Assembly: GCA_964522525.1 (NCBI GenBank)
Contig: CAZFWG010000011.1
Location: forward strand, 20,258 to 84,257
Direction of reading: 5' to 3'
DNA from: CAYUYV01 sp964522525
GTDB lineage: Bacteria; Pseudomonadota; Alphaproteobacteria; JAJFIK01
Length of the DNA: 64,000 nt
In this document: piece by piece, positions 8,902 through 17,230 of the stretch
Layout of the letters: the number at the start of each line of letters is the position of its first letter
Position numbering within the stretch: position 1 is the first letter of the stretch
The notes under the pieces: generated by a model
Seen by the model: only the letters and a program-made list of their open reading frames with translations
Told to the model about the DNA's origin: nothing
The model's database searches: none
Position numbers and translations under genes: made by a program

Positions 8902-9561
8902 ATGAGTGAAAACGGCCTTTCCCCCCTGCCCCGGGATTTTCCCAATCGGGAAGATCTCATTGATTTCCTCCGGAACGCGTTTCCGGAAATGTCGCAGCGT
9001 GATGACGCCTGCGCGCCCCGTCGAGGCGGTCGGCCGGCGGCGGAAGAAACGCTGGAGCGCATCAAGCCGGCCCAATATGGCCGCACACGGAATCATGTGG
9101 ACGGTGCGGTATCGGGACTGTCGCCCTATCTGCGCCATGGTGTCTTGACCCTGGCGGAAGTGCGCGACGCCGCCCTTGACAAGGCAGGCGAGCGCGCGAG
9201 CTGGAAGTTCATCAATGAACTGGCCTGGCGCGACTATTGGCAGCGNNNNNNNNNNNNNNNNNNNNNNNNNNNNNNNNNNNNNNNNNNNNNNNNNNNNNNN
9301 NNNNNNNNNNNNNNNNNNNNNNNNNNNNNNNNNNNNNNNNNNNNNTTGCTCGATGGCGATCCGGGCAGCAACAATCTCTCCTGGCAATGGGTGGCCAGCA
9401 CGTTCAGCAGCAAGCCCTATTTCTTCAATCGGAACAATCTTGAGAAATACACGGACGGCCGGTATTGCGCGACTTGCCCCAAGGCCGATGACTGTCCTTT
9501 TGATGCCTCTTATGAGGATCTCGCGACCCGCCTCTTCAAACCGGTGGAGAACACGCCGTGA
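8902..9561 (+). CDS. Photolyase/cryptochrome-like FAD-binding domain protein, interrupted by an assembly gap
   Basis: The left part has the stand-alone photolyase-like FAD-domain pattern (YGRTRNHVDGAVSGLSPYLR, then GVLTLAEVRD and ELAWRDYWQ). The right part has the conserved NNLSWQWVASTFS, KPYFFNR and a C-terminal Cys cluster YCATCPKADDC. The 100 N between them hide the centre of the FAD domain. From the usual family length I estimate about 90 residues are missing, more than 100 bases would code for, so frame continuity is accidental. The protein lacks the N-terminal alpha/beta antenna domain, which appears to be encoded by the next gene. Start ATG 8902 is the first one near the conserved part but has no clear ribosome site. 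Such proteins bind FAD for DNA photorepair or blue-light sensing. Confidence 0.8.
   Translation: MSENGLSPLPRDFPNREDLIDFLRNAFPEMSQRDDACAPRRGGRPAAEETLERIKPAQYGRTRNHVDGAVSGLSPYLRHGVLTLAEVRDAALDKAGERASWKFINELAWRDYWQXXXXXXXXXXXXXXXXXXXXXXXXXXXXXXXXXXLLDGDPGSNNLSWQWVASTFSSKPYFFNRNNLEKYTDGRYCATCPKADDCPFDASYEDLATRLFKPVENTP
9246..9345. other. Assembly gap of 100 N inside the photolyase-like gene
   Basis: Exactly 100 N, the conventional filler for a gap of unknown size. It removes the middle of the FAD-binding domain, including the region expected to hold many cofactor contacts and the electron-transfer Trp residues. Confidence 0.97.
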
Positions 9562-9986
9562 CAGGATTGATCTGGATCCACGATGATTGCCTCTCGGCCA
9601 AGGCCGCCGTCTTCTCCCAAACGGAAGATCCGGCGGTCTATGTGTTTGACGATGCCTTCATGGCGAAACGGGGATATGGCCTGAAGAGACTGACATTCAT
9701 CTATGAGTGCCTCCTCGACATGCCGGTCGAGCTTTATAGGGGGCCATGCGTCGAGACGCTCCTCGCCCTCGCCCGGCGCGACGGCAGGACAACGATCCGG
9801 ACCATGGAAACACCGGATCCATTTCTTCGTAACGTGATGAATGAGCTGGCCGATGAAATCGACCTTTCCATCCTGACACCACCACCCTTCACCACTCTGA
9901 CGAAAAAGCCGAATCTCAAGCGCTTTTCCCGCTACTGGAAGATGGCGCAGGAAACGGCCTTCCTGCCGACGGACAAACAGTCCTAG
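9558..9986 (+). CDS. Separate photolyase-type alpha/beta (antenna) domain protein
   Basis: A 142-residue protein that looks like the N-terminal Rossmann-like half of a photolyase made as its own polypeptide. LIWIHDDCLS at the start matches the usual LVWFRxDLR strand, VYVFDDAF matches the second strand, and TLTKKPNLKRFSRYWKMA near the end resembles the block preceding the linker to the FAD domain. The GTG start overlaps the stop of the FAD-domain gene (GTGA), so the two are translationally coupled. The order is reversed relative to a normal photolyase. Whether it binds an antenna chromophore cannot be told. The domain match is by eye and moderately sure. Confidence 0.6.
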   Translation: MTGLIWIHDDCLSAKAAVFSQTEDPAVYVFDDAFMAKRGYGLKRLTFIYECLLDMPVELYRGPCVETLLALARRDGRTTIRTMETPDPFLRNVMNELADEIDLSILTPPPFTTLTKKPNLKRFSRYWKMAQETAFLPTDKQS

Positions 9987-10183
9987 GAAGTCTCCACGGG
10001 ATCCCTCCCCGCAGGATGGTTCGACCGCCGTGCGGTTGAATGCTTCTCCAACATGATGCCGGCGTCCGCTCTGCGAGGCTCACCGCAAGACCATCCAGAC
10101 TTTGCCTGACAACGCTCAATAAGGCGGGAGCTTGATGTTCTCGCCTCTCTCCTTGTTTGCCCGGCATTTCCGGCCTGGACAAT

Positions 10184-10221
10184 GTCACTGATCAGTGACT
10201 ATTATGTCACTCATCAGTGAC
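10184..10221. promoter_or_regulatory. Tandem palindromic operator upstream of the tetR-like gene
   Basis: GTCACTGATCAGTGAC at 10184-10199 is a perfect 16-base palindrome. GTCACTCATCAGTGAC at 10206-10221 is the same with one changed base. The two are offset by 22 bases, about two helical turns, and end 16 bases before the TetR-family start codon. This is the arrangement expected for cooperative binding of two TetR-type dimers, so autoregulation of the repressor-nitroreductase operon is the natural reading. There are no other features in 9987-10183. Confidence 0.75.
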
Positions 10222-10237
10222 TAATGGTACGAAGCCC

Positions 10238-10903
10238 ATGTCCACCGGGATCATCACGCGCCGCTCCCGCGCCCAGACCGAGGCGAAGCTCATCGCGGCC
10301 GTGGGCACCGTGCTGGCGCGGGACGGCTTTCGCGCCCTCGGCGTCAATGCCCTGGCCCGCGAGGCGGACGTGGACAAGGTGCTGATCTATCGCTATTTCG
10401 GCAGTCTCAAAGGCCTGATCGCGGCCTTCGCCGAGCGGGGCGATTTCTGGTACCACGCGGACGAAATCCTTCCGCGACCGGGGCCCCTGCCCCGGGAAGA
10501 GATCGGTGCGTTCATCGCGGATCTGTTCCGCCGTCACATGGAAGCACTGCTGGCGCGTCCACAGACCCTTGAGATTCTGGCCTGGGAAACCGTGGAACGA
10601 AACGCGCTGACCGCCGCCCTTGAAGATGTCCGCGAAGCCCGCTCCCTCGACCTGGTGGCGCGGGTCAAGGCCCTGCTGCCGCCGGACGCGGCCATTGATG
10701 TGCCGGCCTTCGGCGCCTTGATGGGCGCGGCGACGAATTACCTTGCCATTCGCTCCCGGAGCATCCACGTCTTCAACGATATGGCGATCAACACGGCGGA
10801 GGGGCGTGACAGACTTTTTGGCCTTATCGCCCAGTTTGCTCAATGCCTAATTGACAAAAAGACCATCGATAAAAACGCCAACATGGGAGGATATCATGCC
10901 TGA
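10238..10903 (+). CDS. TetR-family transcriptional repressor
   Basis: A 221-residue protein with an N-terminal TetR helix-turn-helix (FRALGVNALAREADVDKVLIY, then RYFGSLKGLIAAF) and a larger helical ligand-binding domain. ATG 10238 is preferred; an upstream GTG at 10217 would lie inside the second palindrome and has no ribosome site. It overlaps the nitroreductase start by 8 bases, so the two form an operon likely repressed through the palindromes just upstream. The inducer is unknown. Confidence 0.9.
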   Translation: MSTGIITRRSRAQTEAKLIAAVGTVLARDGFRALGVNALAREADVDKVLIYRYFGSLKGLIAAFAERGDFWYHADEILPRPGPLPREEIGAFIADLFRRHMEALLARPQTLEILAWETVERNALTAALEDVREARSLDLVARVKALLPPDAAIDVPAFGALMGAATNYLAIRSRSIHVFNDMAINTAEGRDRLFGLIAQFAQCLIDKKTIDKNANMGGYHA

Positions 10904-12101
10904 CAAACCCAATATCTGGCGACGCCGCTTGCTGTGGGGCGGTGGTGCCACGATCCTGCTCGCCGGTGGCGGCGTGGTATGGCGCGGCGTGGAGCGCGGC
11001 GCCTTCACGGCCGCGGAAGGACCCGCCTATGAGGCATGGGATTTATGGGGCGATCCGGACCTTCAGGGGACGCCTGTCGCGCTGGTGGCCGCCGGCGCTC
11101 TCGCGGCCAATGCCCACAACACCCAGCCTTGGCTCTTCGAGATCAGTGAGACGGAAATCAAACTCTATGCGGATCTTTCCCGTCACCTGGGCAGTTTCGA
11201 CCCCTATTTGCGGGAGATGCATTTGAGCCTGGGCTGCGCGCTCGAAAACATCCGGGTCGCCGCTCCGGCTCATGGATTCAAGGCGAACATCGTTGCGGAA
11301 GAAGGGTCGCTTGAGGATCCGGCTCCGCGCACCGGCCGACGCCTCACGGCGCGGGTCCGTCTTGAACGCATGGAGAACGACGAGCAGGCACCGCTGGTCG
11401 ATGTTCTGGCCCGGCGCCACACGGATCGGGGGCCCTATGACCGCGCCCGCGCGGTCCCGGATCCGATGCTTACGGATCTCTCGCGCATTGCCGAGGATTT
11501 TCCGGACACCCGGTTTTATTGGTTCAGGGAAGGCCCGGAGCGGGATCAATTTGACCAGACGACCGTAGCGGCGACGGAACGGATCATCACCGATGCGCCG
11601 ATGTCCGCGGACAGCGACAAGTGGTTCCGGATGACGAAAAAGGAGGTTGAGACGCACAGGGACGGCATCACCCTTGACGCCGCCGGCCTGCCCCCGGCCA
11701 TCCTCACCATCGCCAAGCTTCTTCCCCGGGTGTCGCCGGAAGAAGCCCATCAATCCTGGTTGGCCTCGACCCGGGACGTCCATTTGCCGAGCGCCGCCGT
11801 CACGGGCTTCATTGCCGTGCGGGATCTCTATGACATTCCCCAGACCTTGGACGCGGGCATGGCGTGGCAACGGTTGCACCTGACGGCCGTCGACCGGGGC
11901 CTCGCCATGCACCCGATCAACCAATGCGTAGAAATCGTGGACCGGGAAAAGGAACTCGCGTTCCCGCCACGCATGGCGCAAACCCTCGCCGAGTTGATCG
12001 GAACCGAGGACTGGCATCCGACCTTTGCGTTCCGGGCGGGCTACCCCAAAACCGACGCCCTGCCCAGCCCCCGGCGCGTGTTCGACGACATCATCGTCTG
12101 A
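10896..12101 (+). CDS. Nitroreductase-fold, Acg-family FMN oxidoreductase with N-terminal membrane anchor
   Basis: A 401-residue protein with the stretch ALAANAHNTQPWLFEI near the start of the domain, RRHTDRGPY in the middle and AVDRGLAMHPINQCVE near the end. These are typical of the Acg family of large, divergent nitroreductase-fold flavoproteins. An N-terminal Trp/Arg segment followed by ATILLAGGGVVWRG looks like a signal anchor or twin-arginine-like leader (WRRRLLW). ATG 10896 has GGAGG 5 bases upstream. Acg homologues may sequester or use FMN; the substrate is unknown. It is coupled to the tetR-like gene and converges on mscS with 6 bases between. Confidence 0.8.
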   Translation: MPDKPNIWRRRLLWGGGATILLAGGGVVWRGVERGAFTAAEGPAYEAWDLWGDPDLQGTPVALVAAGALAANAHNTQPWLFEISETEIKLYADLSRHLGSFDPYLREMHLSLGCALENIRVAAPAHGFKANIVAEEGSLEDPAPRTGRRLTARVRLERMENDEQAPLVDVLARRHTDRGPYDRARAVPDPMLTDLSRIAEDFPDTRFYWFREGPERDQFDQTTVAATERIITDAPMSADSDKWFRMTKKEVETHRDGITLDAAGLPPAILTIAKLLPRVSPEEAHQSWLASTRDVHLPSAAVTGFIAVRDLYDIPQTLDAGMAWQRLHLTAVDRGLAMHPINQCVEIVDREKELAFPPRMAQTLAELIGTEDWHPTFAFRAGYPKTDALPSPRRVFDDIIV

Positions 12102-12107
12102 AGGAAC

Positions 12108-13373
12108 TCAGTCCACGGTCTTTGAGGGCGCCTCTTTGGCGGAAGAACGGGCTGCCTTTTTCTCCACAGGCAACTCGTCACGCTGGCCGTCCGTAGACGG
12201 TTTATTCACGCAAGGACCGCCGCCGGTCTTTGGCGGCATGAACATTTCCGGCCGCTCTCCCGGCACCTGCTCCACATAGAGGGATTGGCTCGGGAAGGCG
12301 AAACTGGAGCCCGCCCCCTCGACAATTTCCATGAGGCGGTAAGCGAGCCGTTCCTTGACCTCGAGCCATTCGCCCCACACGGTCGTGCGGGTGAAACAAT
12401 AGAGCATCAAATCGATGGAGGAATTGTTGAACCGGTCGATACGGACAAAAGTTGCCGCTTCCGTCGGTTTGGCGAAATCGCCGGAGGTCAGCAGATAGTC
12501 CTCCATTTCGTCCCGGATCTGGCGGAGCTGGTCGATCGTGGTCGAATAGGTCACGCCGATATGCCAGTAGATCCGGCGGAAGGTCATTTCCGAAAAATTC
12601 GTCACAGGATTATCGGAAAGCTGAGCGTTCGGGACCTGGACCGGTGCCTTGTCGAATCGGCGTACCTTGGTCGAGCGGAAACCGATATTCTCCACCGTCC
12701 CCTCGACCACGCCGTCCACGAGAATCCAGTCGCCCTTCCGGAACCGCCGTTCGGTCAGGATCAACACACCGGCGATCAGGTTCTTGAACAGATCCTGGGC
12801 GCCCAGGGCGACCGCCACACCGAACAGGCCGAGGCCGCCGATGATGGGCGCCACGGGGATGCCGAAATTCTCCAACGTGCCGGCCACGCCGAGCAGCACG
12901 ACGATCAGCTTCAATCCGCGCTCGAACCAGTCGCCGATCGCCCCCCTGAGCAGGCTGACCCGCATGCTCAGGACCTTAACGATCGGACCGACCATGTTGT
13001 AGAATGCCCAGAAAAAGACGATGAGCAGGAGGGACCGCACGAGCTGCTCCGCCCGCATGTCCCATTCCTCGCTCAATGGCAGGACCTGGCTGGCGAAAAA
13101 GATCCCCAGCACGATGAACAGGAACTTCATCGGGCCCTGGATGGTGTTGAGGACCGCATCATCCAGTTGGGTCGCCGTCTTGCGCGTGAAACGACGGACG
13201 AAGCCGATCACCCAGACCGAAAAGGCCCGGCGCAGGATCCAGGACAACAGGATGATGCCGAGGGCGGTCAGGATGCTGCCCAGATCGGCCCCGAACACGC
13301 CCGTGTTCCAGACACTGACGATCAAGGCCCAGAATTCGTTCAGTCGTTCCATAACGGTCTCATTGGACATCAT
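12108..13373 (-). CDS. MscS-family mechanosensitive ion channel
   Basis: A 421-residue small-conductance-type channel that opens under membrane tension to release solutes in hypo-osmotic shock. Several N-terminal membrane segments are followed by the pore-lining helix and the cytoplasmic beta domain (GGLGLFGVAVALGAQDLFKN, then FRKGDWILVDGVVEGTVENI), which is the MscS hallmark. A Lys/Ala/Ser-rich tail of about 40 residues follows the C-terminal domain. Its ATG overlaps the stop of prfC (ATGA), so it is translated downstream of release factor 3. Confidence 0.9.
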   Translation of the reverse strand: MMSNETVMERLNEFWALIVSVWNTGVFGADLGSILTALGIILLSWILRRAFSVWVIGFVRRFTRKTATQLDDAVLNTIQGPMKFLFIVLGIFFASQVLPLSEEWDMRAEQLVRSLLLIVFFWAFYNMVGPIVKVLSMRVSLLRGAIGDWFERGLKLIVVLLGVAGTLENFGIPVAPIIGGLGLFGVAVALGAQDLFKNLIAGVLILTERRFRKGDWILVDGVVEGTVENIGFRSTKVRRFDKAPVQVPNAQLSDNPVTNFSEMTFRRIYWHIGVTYSTTIDQLRQIRDEMEDYLLTSGDFAKPTEAATFVRIDRFNNSSIDLMLYCFTRTTVWGEWLEVKERLAYRLMEIVEGAGSSFAFPSQSLYVEQVPGERPEMFMPPKTGGGPCVNKPSTDGQRDELPVEKKAARSSAKEAPSKTVD

Positions 13374-14980
13374 GCGCGCTCCCGCGTTGCCTTGAGTTCA
13401 ATGGCCGGCCATTTCTCGGCCGTGTAGTTGATTTCCCAGGCGCTCTTGGCCAGGAAGACCGGACTGGAGTCCCCGTCCTCGGCCATCGCGCTCTTGTGAT
13501 TGTCAATGAAGCGGGCCAGTTCCTTGGCGTCGTCCGCGCTCACCCAACGGGCAGAGTCATAAGGCGCGGGCTCAAAATCCACCTCCAGGCCGTATTCGGC
13601 CTTGATCCGCTCCTTGAGCACATCGAGCTGCAGCCGACCCACGACGCCGATCACCCAATTCGCGCCGATCATGGGGCGGAACACTTGGGTCACGCCTTCT
13701 TCCGCGAGGCTTTCGAGCGCCTTCCGCATGTGTTTCTGTTTCATCGGGTCGCCGAGCCGGACCCGGCACAGGATCTCCGGCGCGAAATTGGGAATGCCCG
13801 TGAAGCGCATCTCCTCCCCTTCCGTCAGCGTATCCCCCACCCGCAAGGTGCCGTGATTGGGGATGCCGATGATGTCGCCGGGCCAGGCCTCGTCCACAAG
13901 CTCCCGGTCCTGAGCAAAAAACAGGATCGGGTTATGGACGCCGATGGTCTTGCCCGTGCCCATCTGTTTGAGCTTCATGCCCCGCTTGAAGCGGCCGGAA
14001 CAAAGCCGGAAAAAGGCGATCCTGTCCCGGTGGTTCTGGTCCATATTGGCCTGGACCTTGAAGACGAACCCGGCGACCTTGCTTTCCTCGGGCATGACCT
14101 CGCGCCTCTTGTCGGACCCCGCCGGTCCGACAGCAGCATTCTGGGGCCGGGGCGGCGGGGAGAACTGCCCCACCGCATCCAAGACCTGCCGCACGGAAAA
14201 ATTACGCAGGGCACTGCCGAAATAGACGGGCGTCAGATGACCCTCCTGGTAGCTGGCGAGATCCATGGCGGGATACCCCTCCCGCACCAGGGAAACATCC
14301 TCGCGCAGCTTTTCCAGTTCATCCGGAGCCAACACCTCACCGATGCGGTTGCCGTCGAGCTGCAGGCCGACCTCATCCTGCCCTTCCTGCCGGTCGAACA
14401 GCATCATGTGATCGGCCAACAGATGATAACAGCCCCGGAAATTGCGGCCCATGCCGCAGGGCCACATGGCCGGCGTCGTGTCGAGCGCGAGCTTGTCGGC
14501 AATCTCGTCCATCAGGGCGAATGGATCCTCCGCCTCCCGATCCATCTTGTTGACGAAAGTGATGATGGGAATGTCGCGCAGCCGGCAGACCTCGAACAGC
14601 TTCAGGGTCTGGGCCTCGATCCCCTTGGCCGCATCGATGACCATGATGGCGCTGTCGGCGGCCGTCAGGGTACGGTAGGTATCCTCGGAAAAATCCTCGT
14701 GGCCCGGCGTGTCCAACAGGTTGAACACCACGCCTTCATATTCAAAGGTCATGACCGCCGATGTGACGGAAATGCCGCGCTGCTGCTCGATCTTCATCCA
14801 GTCCGACCGGGCCCGGCGGTTTTCGCCACGGGCCTTGACCTGACCGGCAAGGCGCAAGGCACCGCCCTGGAGCAGCAGATGCTCGGTCAGGGTGGTCTTG
14901 CCCGCATCCGGGTGGGAAATGATCGCGAAAGTGCGCCGGGACGGCACGGCCGTCGACACAGCGGGGGAAGCCTCGGTCAA
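13370..14980 (-). CDS. prfC: Peptide chain release factor 3
   Basis: This translational GTPase removes RF1/RF2 from the ribosome after termination. G1 is SHPDAGKTT, G3 is DTPGHEDF and G4 is NKMD; the length of 536 residues is normal. A TTG start at 14980 is chosen because AGGAG lies 7 bases upstream, and the conserved sequence (RRTFAIISHPDAGKTTL) begins soon after. A longer frame up to 15025 lacks such support. The stop overlaps the mscS start. Confidence 0.93.
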   Translation of the reverse strand: MTEASPAVSTAVPSRRTFAIISHPDAGKTTLTEHLLLQGGALRLAGQVKARGENRRARSDWMKIEQQRGISVTSAVMTFEYEGVVFNLLDTPGHEDFSEDTYRTLTAADSAIMVIDAAKGIEAQTLKLFEVCRLRDIPIITFVNKMDREAEDPFALMDEIADKLALDTTPAMWPCGMGRNFRGCYHLLADHMMLFDRQEGQDEVGLQLDGNRIGEVLAPDELEKLREDVSLVREGYPAMDLASYQEGHLTPVYFGSALRNFSVRQVLDAVGQFSPPPRPQNAAVGPAGSDKRREVMPEESKVAGFVFKVQANMDQNHRDRIAFFRLCSGRFKRGMKLKQMGTGKTIGVHNPILFFAQDRELVDEAWPGDIIGIPNHGTLRVGDTLTEGEEMRFTGIPNFAPEILCRVRLGDPMKQKHMRKALESLAEEGVTQVFRPMIGANWVIGVVGRLQLDVLKERIKAEYGLEVDFEPAPYDSARWVSADDAKELARFIDNHKSAMAEDGDSSPVFLAKSAWEINYTAEKWPAIELKATRERA

Positions 14981-15085
14981 ACCGGCTCTCCTGAAACTCA
15001 AGATCCACAAAAAGAAGCGGCGCACCGCCGGCGCCGCCCATGTCTGATCCGGGTTTTAGAGCATTTTTGGCGCGGCCTGAAGCGC

Positions 15086-15424
15086 CTAGCCGGAAAGGCC
15101 GTCATCCAGGAAATGTCGCCCTTCCCGGTCCTCGACCTCGACCACCCAAAGATCCGGGTCATAGCGCCGCTGGCGGCTGATATAGGCATCGGCCTCGCCT
15201 TCCGCCACCGGGTCGGGTCCGGTGGCGCGCAGCCAGATCAACTCCCCCTCACCGTCCCGGCTCGGTGAAAGCACCGTCGCCGTGCCGTCCAGTCGATTGA
15301 GCTTGATGAGGATGATGCCCGCCGTGTCGTCGCCATGGACGACGACAAAGGCCGCCGCGCCGGAGGCTTCGCAGCGGCGCATATAGGCTTTGACCCAGAT
15401 TTCGGCTTTGAGCTTGGGTTGCAT
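15086..15424 (-). CDS. DUF1491 family protein
   Basis: A 112-residue protein typical of alphaproteobacteria, with AEIWVKAYMRRCEASGAAAFVV near the start and DDTAGIILIKLNRLDG following. It has no signal peptide and is presumably cytoplasmic. It lies upstream of prfC on the same strand, 105 bases away. The function is unknown. Confidence 0.85.
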   Translation of the reverse strand: MQPKLKAEIWVKAYMRRCEASGAAAFVVVHGDDTAGIILIKLNRLDGTATVLSPSRDGEGELIWLRATGPDPVAEGEADAYISRQRRYDPDLWVVEVEDREGRHFLDDGLSG

Positions 15425-15504
15425 GGGGCAAGGCTACACGGTGGACCCCGCTCCCGCGAGCCCATAAATGTCGAGCAGATCAAGGACTTGAGTTGGCGGC
15501 GTGA

Positions 15505-16989
15505 TCAGGCGGCCTGTTGCGCCGTTTCGCGGTCTTCCGCGTCCTCGTCGTCATCATCATCCTTGCCCGGATCGATGGGCATGGGGCTGAGCGGCAGGAG
15601 CACGCGCACCGCCGTGCCCACGCCCTCTTCGCTGTCAATGATCAGCGTGCCCCCATGGAGCGTGACGAGCGCCTTGACGATGGAAAGGCCGAGCCCCGTG
15701 CCGGGAAGGCCGGCCCGCGGCCCGCCGCCCTCTTCGGCCGGGGAGCCATCGAAGGCCACCGTCTGATGGAACTGCTCAAAGGGGCGCCCCAGGCGCCCGA
15801 CGGCCTCTTCCGGAATGCCCAGCCCCGTGTCTTCAACAACCAGCTCCAGCCATTCCGCGTCCGACTGAAGCGCGATCATCACCCGCCCGCCGGGGCCCGT
15901 GAACTTGATCGCATTGGACAACAGGTTGAGGAGGATCTGGCGCATGGCCCGGCTGTCCGCCTGGACATCGGGAATGTCCGCCGGGATATCGACCGCAAGC
16001 TGCAAGCGTCCCTTTCGCGCGGCGAACGCGATGGTCTTCAGGCAGCGCTCGATGACAAGCGGCATGCGGACCGTTTCCATCTGAAGGTCATAGCGCCCGG
16101 CCTCGATCTTGGACATGTCCAGAATGTCGTTGATCAGATCCAGAAGATGCCGGCCACTCTCATGGATGTAGTCGGCATATTCCTGATAGCGCCGCGCGCC
16201 GAGGGGACCGAACATCTCGACGCACATGACCTCGGAAAAGCCGATAATGGCGTTTAGGGGCGTGCGCAGTTCATGGCTGACATTGGCGAGGAAGCGCGTC
16301 TTGGCGGCGCTGGCCGCTTCGGCGCTTTCGCGGGCGCGCTCAAGGGTTTCCTCCCGGCGCTTGCGCGCCTCGATGCAGCGGTAGCTCGCGACAAAACCGG
16401 CGTCATTCTGTCCAGACGCACTCGGCAAAGGCGCAACCCGCATCTCCACCCACCGATAGCCGCCATCATGGTGGCGCAACCGCAGATCCAAACGGGGGAG
16501 ATCGAGATCGGCTTCCGCGTCCTTCACATCCGCCATCAACCTTTCAAGGCCCTGCCAGTCGCCGGGATGAATATACCCGTGGAGGGTGCGCCCCTTATAG
16601 TGCGCCCCGTCATGGCCCAAGAGCGCCACGCAGCGGGGCGACACCGACATCACCCGGCCGGCGCCATCATGGTGCATGACGAGATCGGCGCCGTGGTCGT
16701 GGAGCATCTGGACCTCGGCGTGGCGCCGCTCGATGGAACGGACCCAAAGAAAGGCCGAGGCGCACAGCAAAACGACCGAGGATGCGGAAACCGCGACGGT
16801 AAGAGGCAAGGACAGGCCGAAATTGACGGGCAGGATCGGAACGGCGGCCAAGGACAGGCCCGCCATGCCTGCGGCAAAGAGCATCACGGACGGTCCGAGG
16901 ATCCTTGTTCCCGAACGTCTTTGCGTCCTGTCGCTGGACAGGAACGAAGCCAGTCTTTCTCGGACGTAGCGTCTCACCGACATACTCAC
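15505..16989 (-). CDS. Membrane PAS-domain sensor histidine kinase (PleC/DivJ-like)
   Basis: Two membrane segments lie in residues about 30-85. They are followed by a PAS domain (HDHGADLVMHHDGAGRVM onward), a HisKA domain with the phospho-accepting His in FLANVSHELRTPLNAIIG, and a HATPase domain with NLLSNAIKFT, DTGLGIPEE and GTGLGLSIVKALV. The C-terminus carries an acidic run (DDDDDEDAED). The HisKA/GFSEVM block resembles the cell-cycle kinases of Caulobacter, but orthology is not established. No response regulator is adjacent, so the partner is unknown. Confidence 0.88.
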   Translation of the reverse strand: MSMSVRRYVRERLASFLSSDRTQRRSGTRILGPSVMLFAAGMAGLSLAAVPILPVNFGLSLPLTVAVSASSVVLLCASAFLWVRSIERRHAEVQMLHDHGADLVMHHDGAGRVMSVSPRCVALLGHDGAHYKGRTLHGYIHPGDWQGLERLMADVKDAEADLDLPRLDLRLRHHDGGYRWVEMRVAPLPSASGQNDAGFVASYRCIEARKRREETLERARESAEAASAAKTRFLANVSHELRTPLNAIIGFSEVMCVEMFGPLGARRYQEYADYIHESGRHLLDLINDILDMSKIEAGRYDLQMETVRMPLVIERCLKTIAFAARKGRLQLAVDIPADIPDVQADSRAMRQILLNLLSNAIKFTGPGGRVMIALQSDAEWLELVVEDTGLGIPEEAVGRLGRPFEQFHQTVAFDGSPAEEGGGPRAGLPGTGLGLSIVKALVTLHGGTLIIDSEEGVGTAVRVLLPLSPMPIDPGKDDDDDEDAEDRETAQQAA

Positions 16990-17230
16990 CGATGGTCCCG
17001 CGCACCATGGGCGGGACGGGTCCTAACCAAATCTTACCGAGCCTGTTAACGTCTGACTTAGGGGCGGACCCTTAATGAAAATTGAACGCCGGGTAATGGA
17101 TGTTGTTGTGACCTTGATCGGGGCATAATCCCGGGGGATTGCCTGGGGTCTCGGCCGGATCCGGTCGACCCGATCACAACCGCCAGAGACGGCATTCAGC
17201 ATTGAGCCGAAGAGATTGAGGCGAATCACC

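Noticed and set aside
16990..17230. CtrA-type binding site in the region before the exported orphan gene
   Set aside because: TTAC and TTAA are present, but the spacing is 8 and the first half is wrong for TTAA-N7-TTAA.
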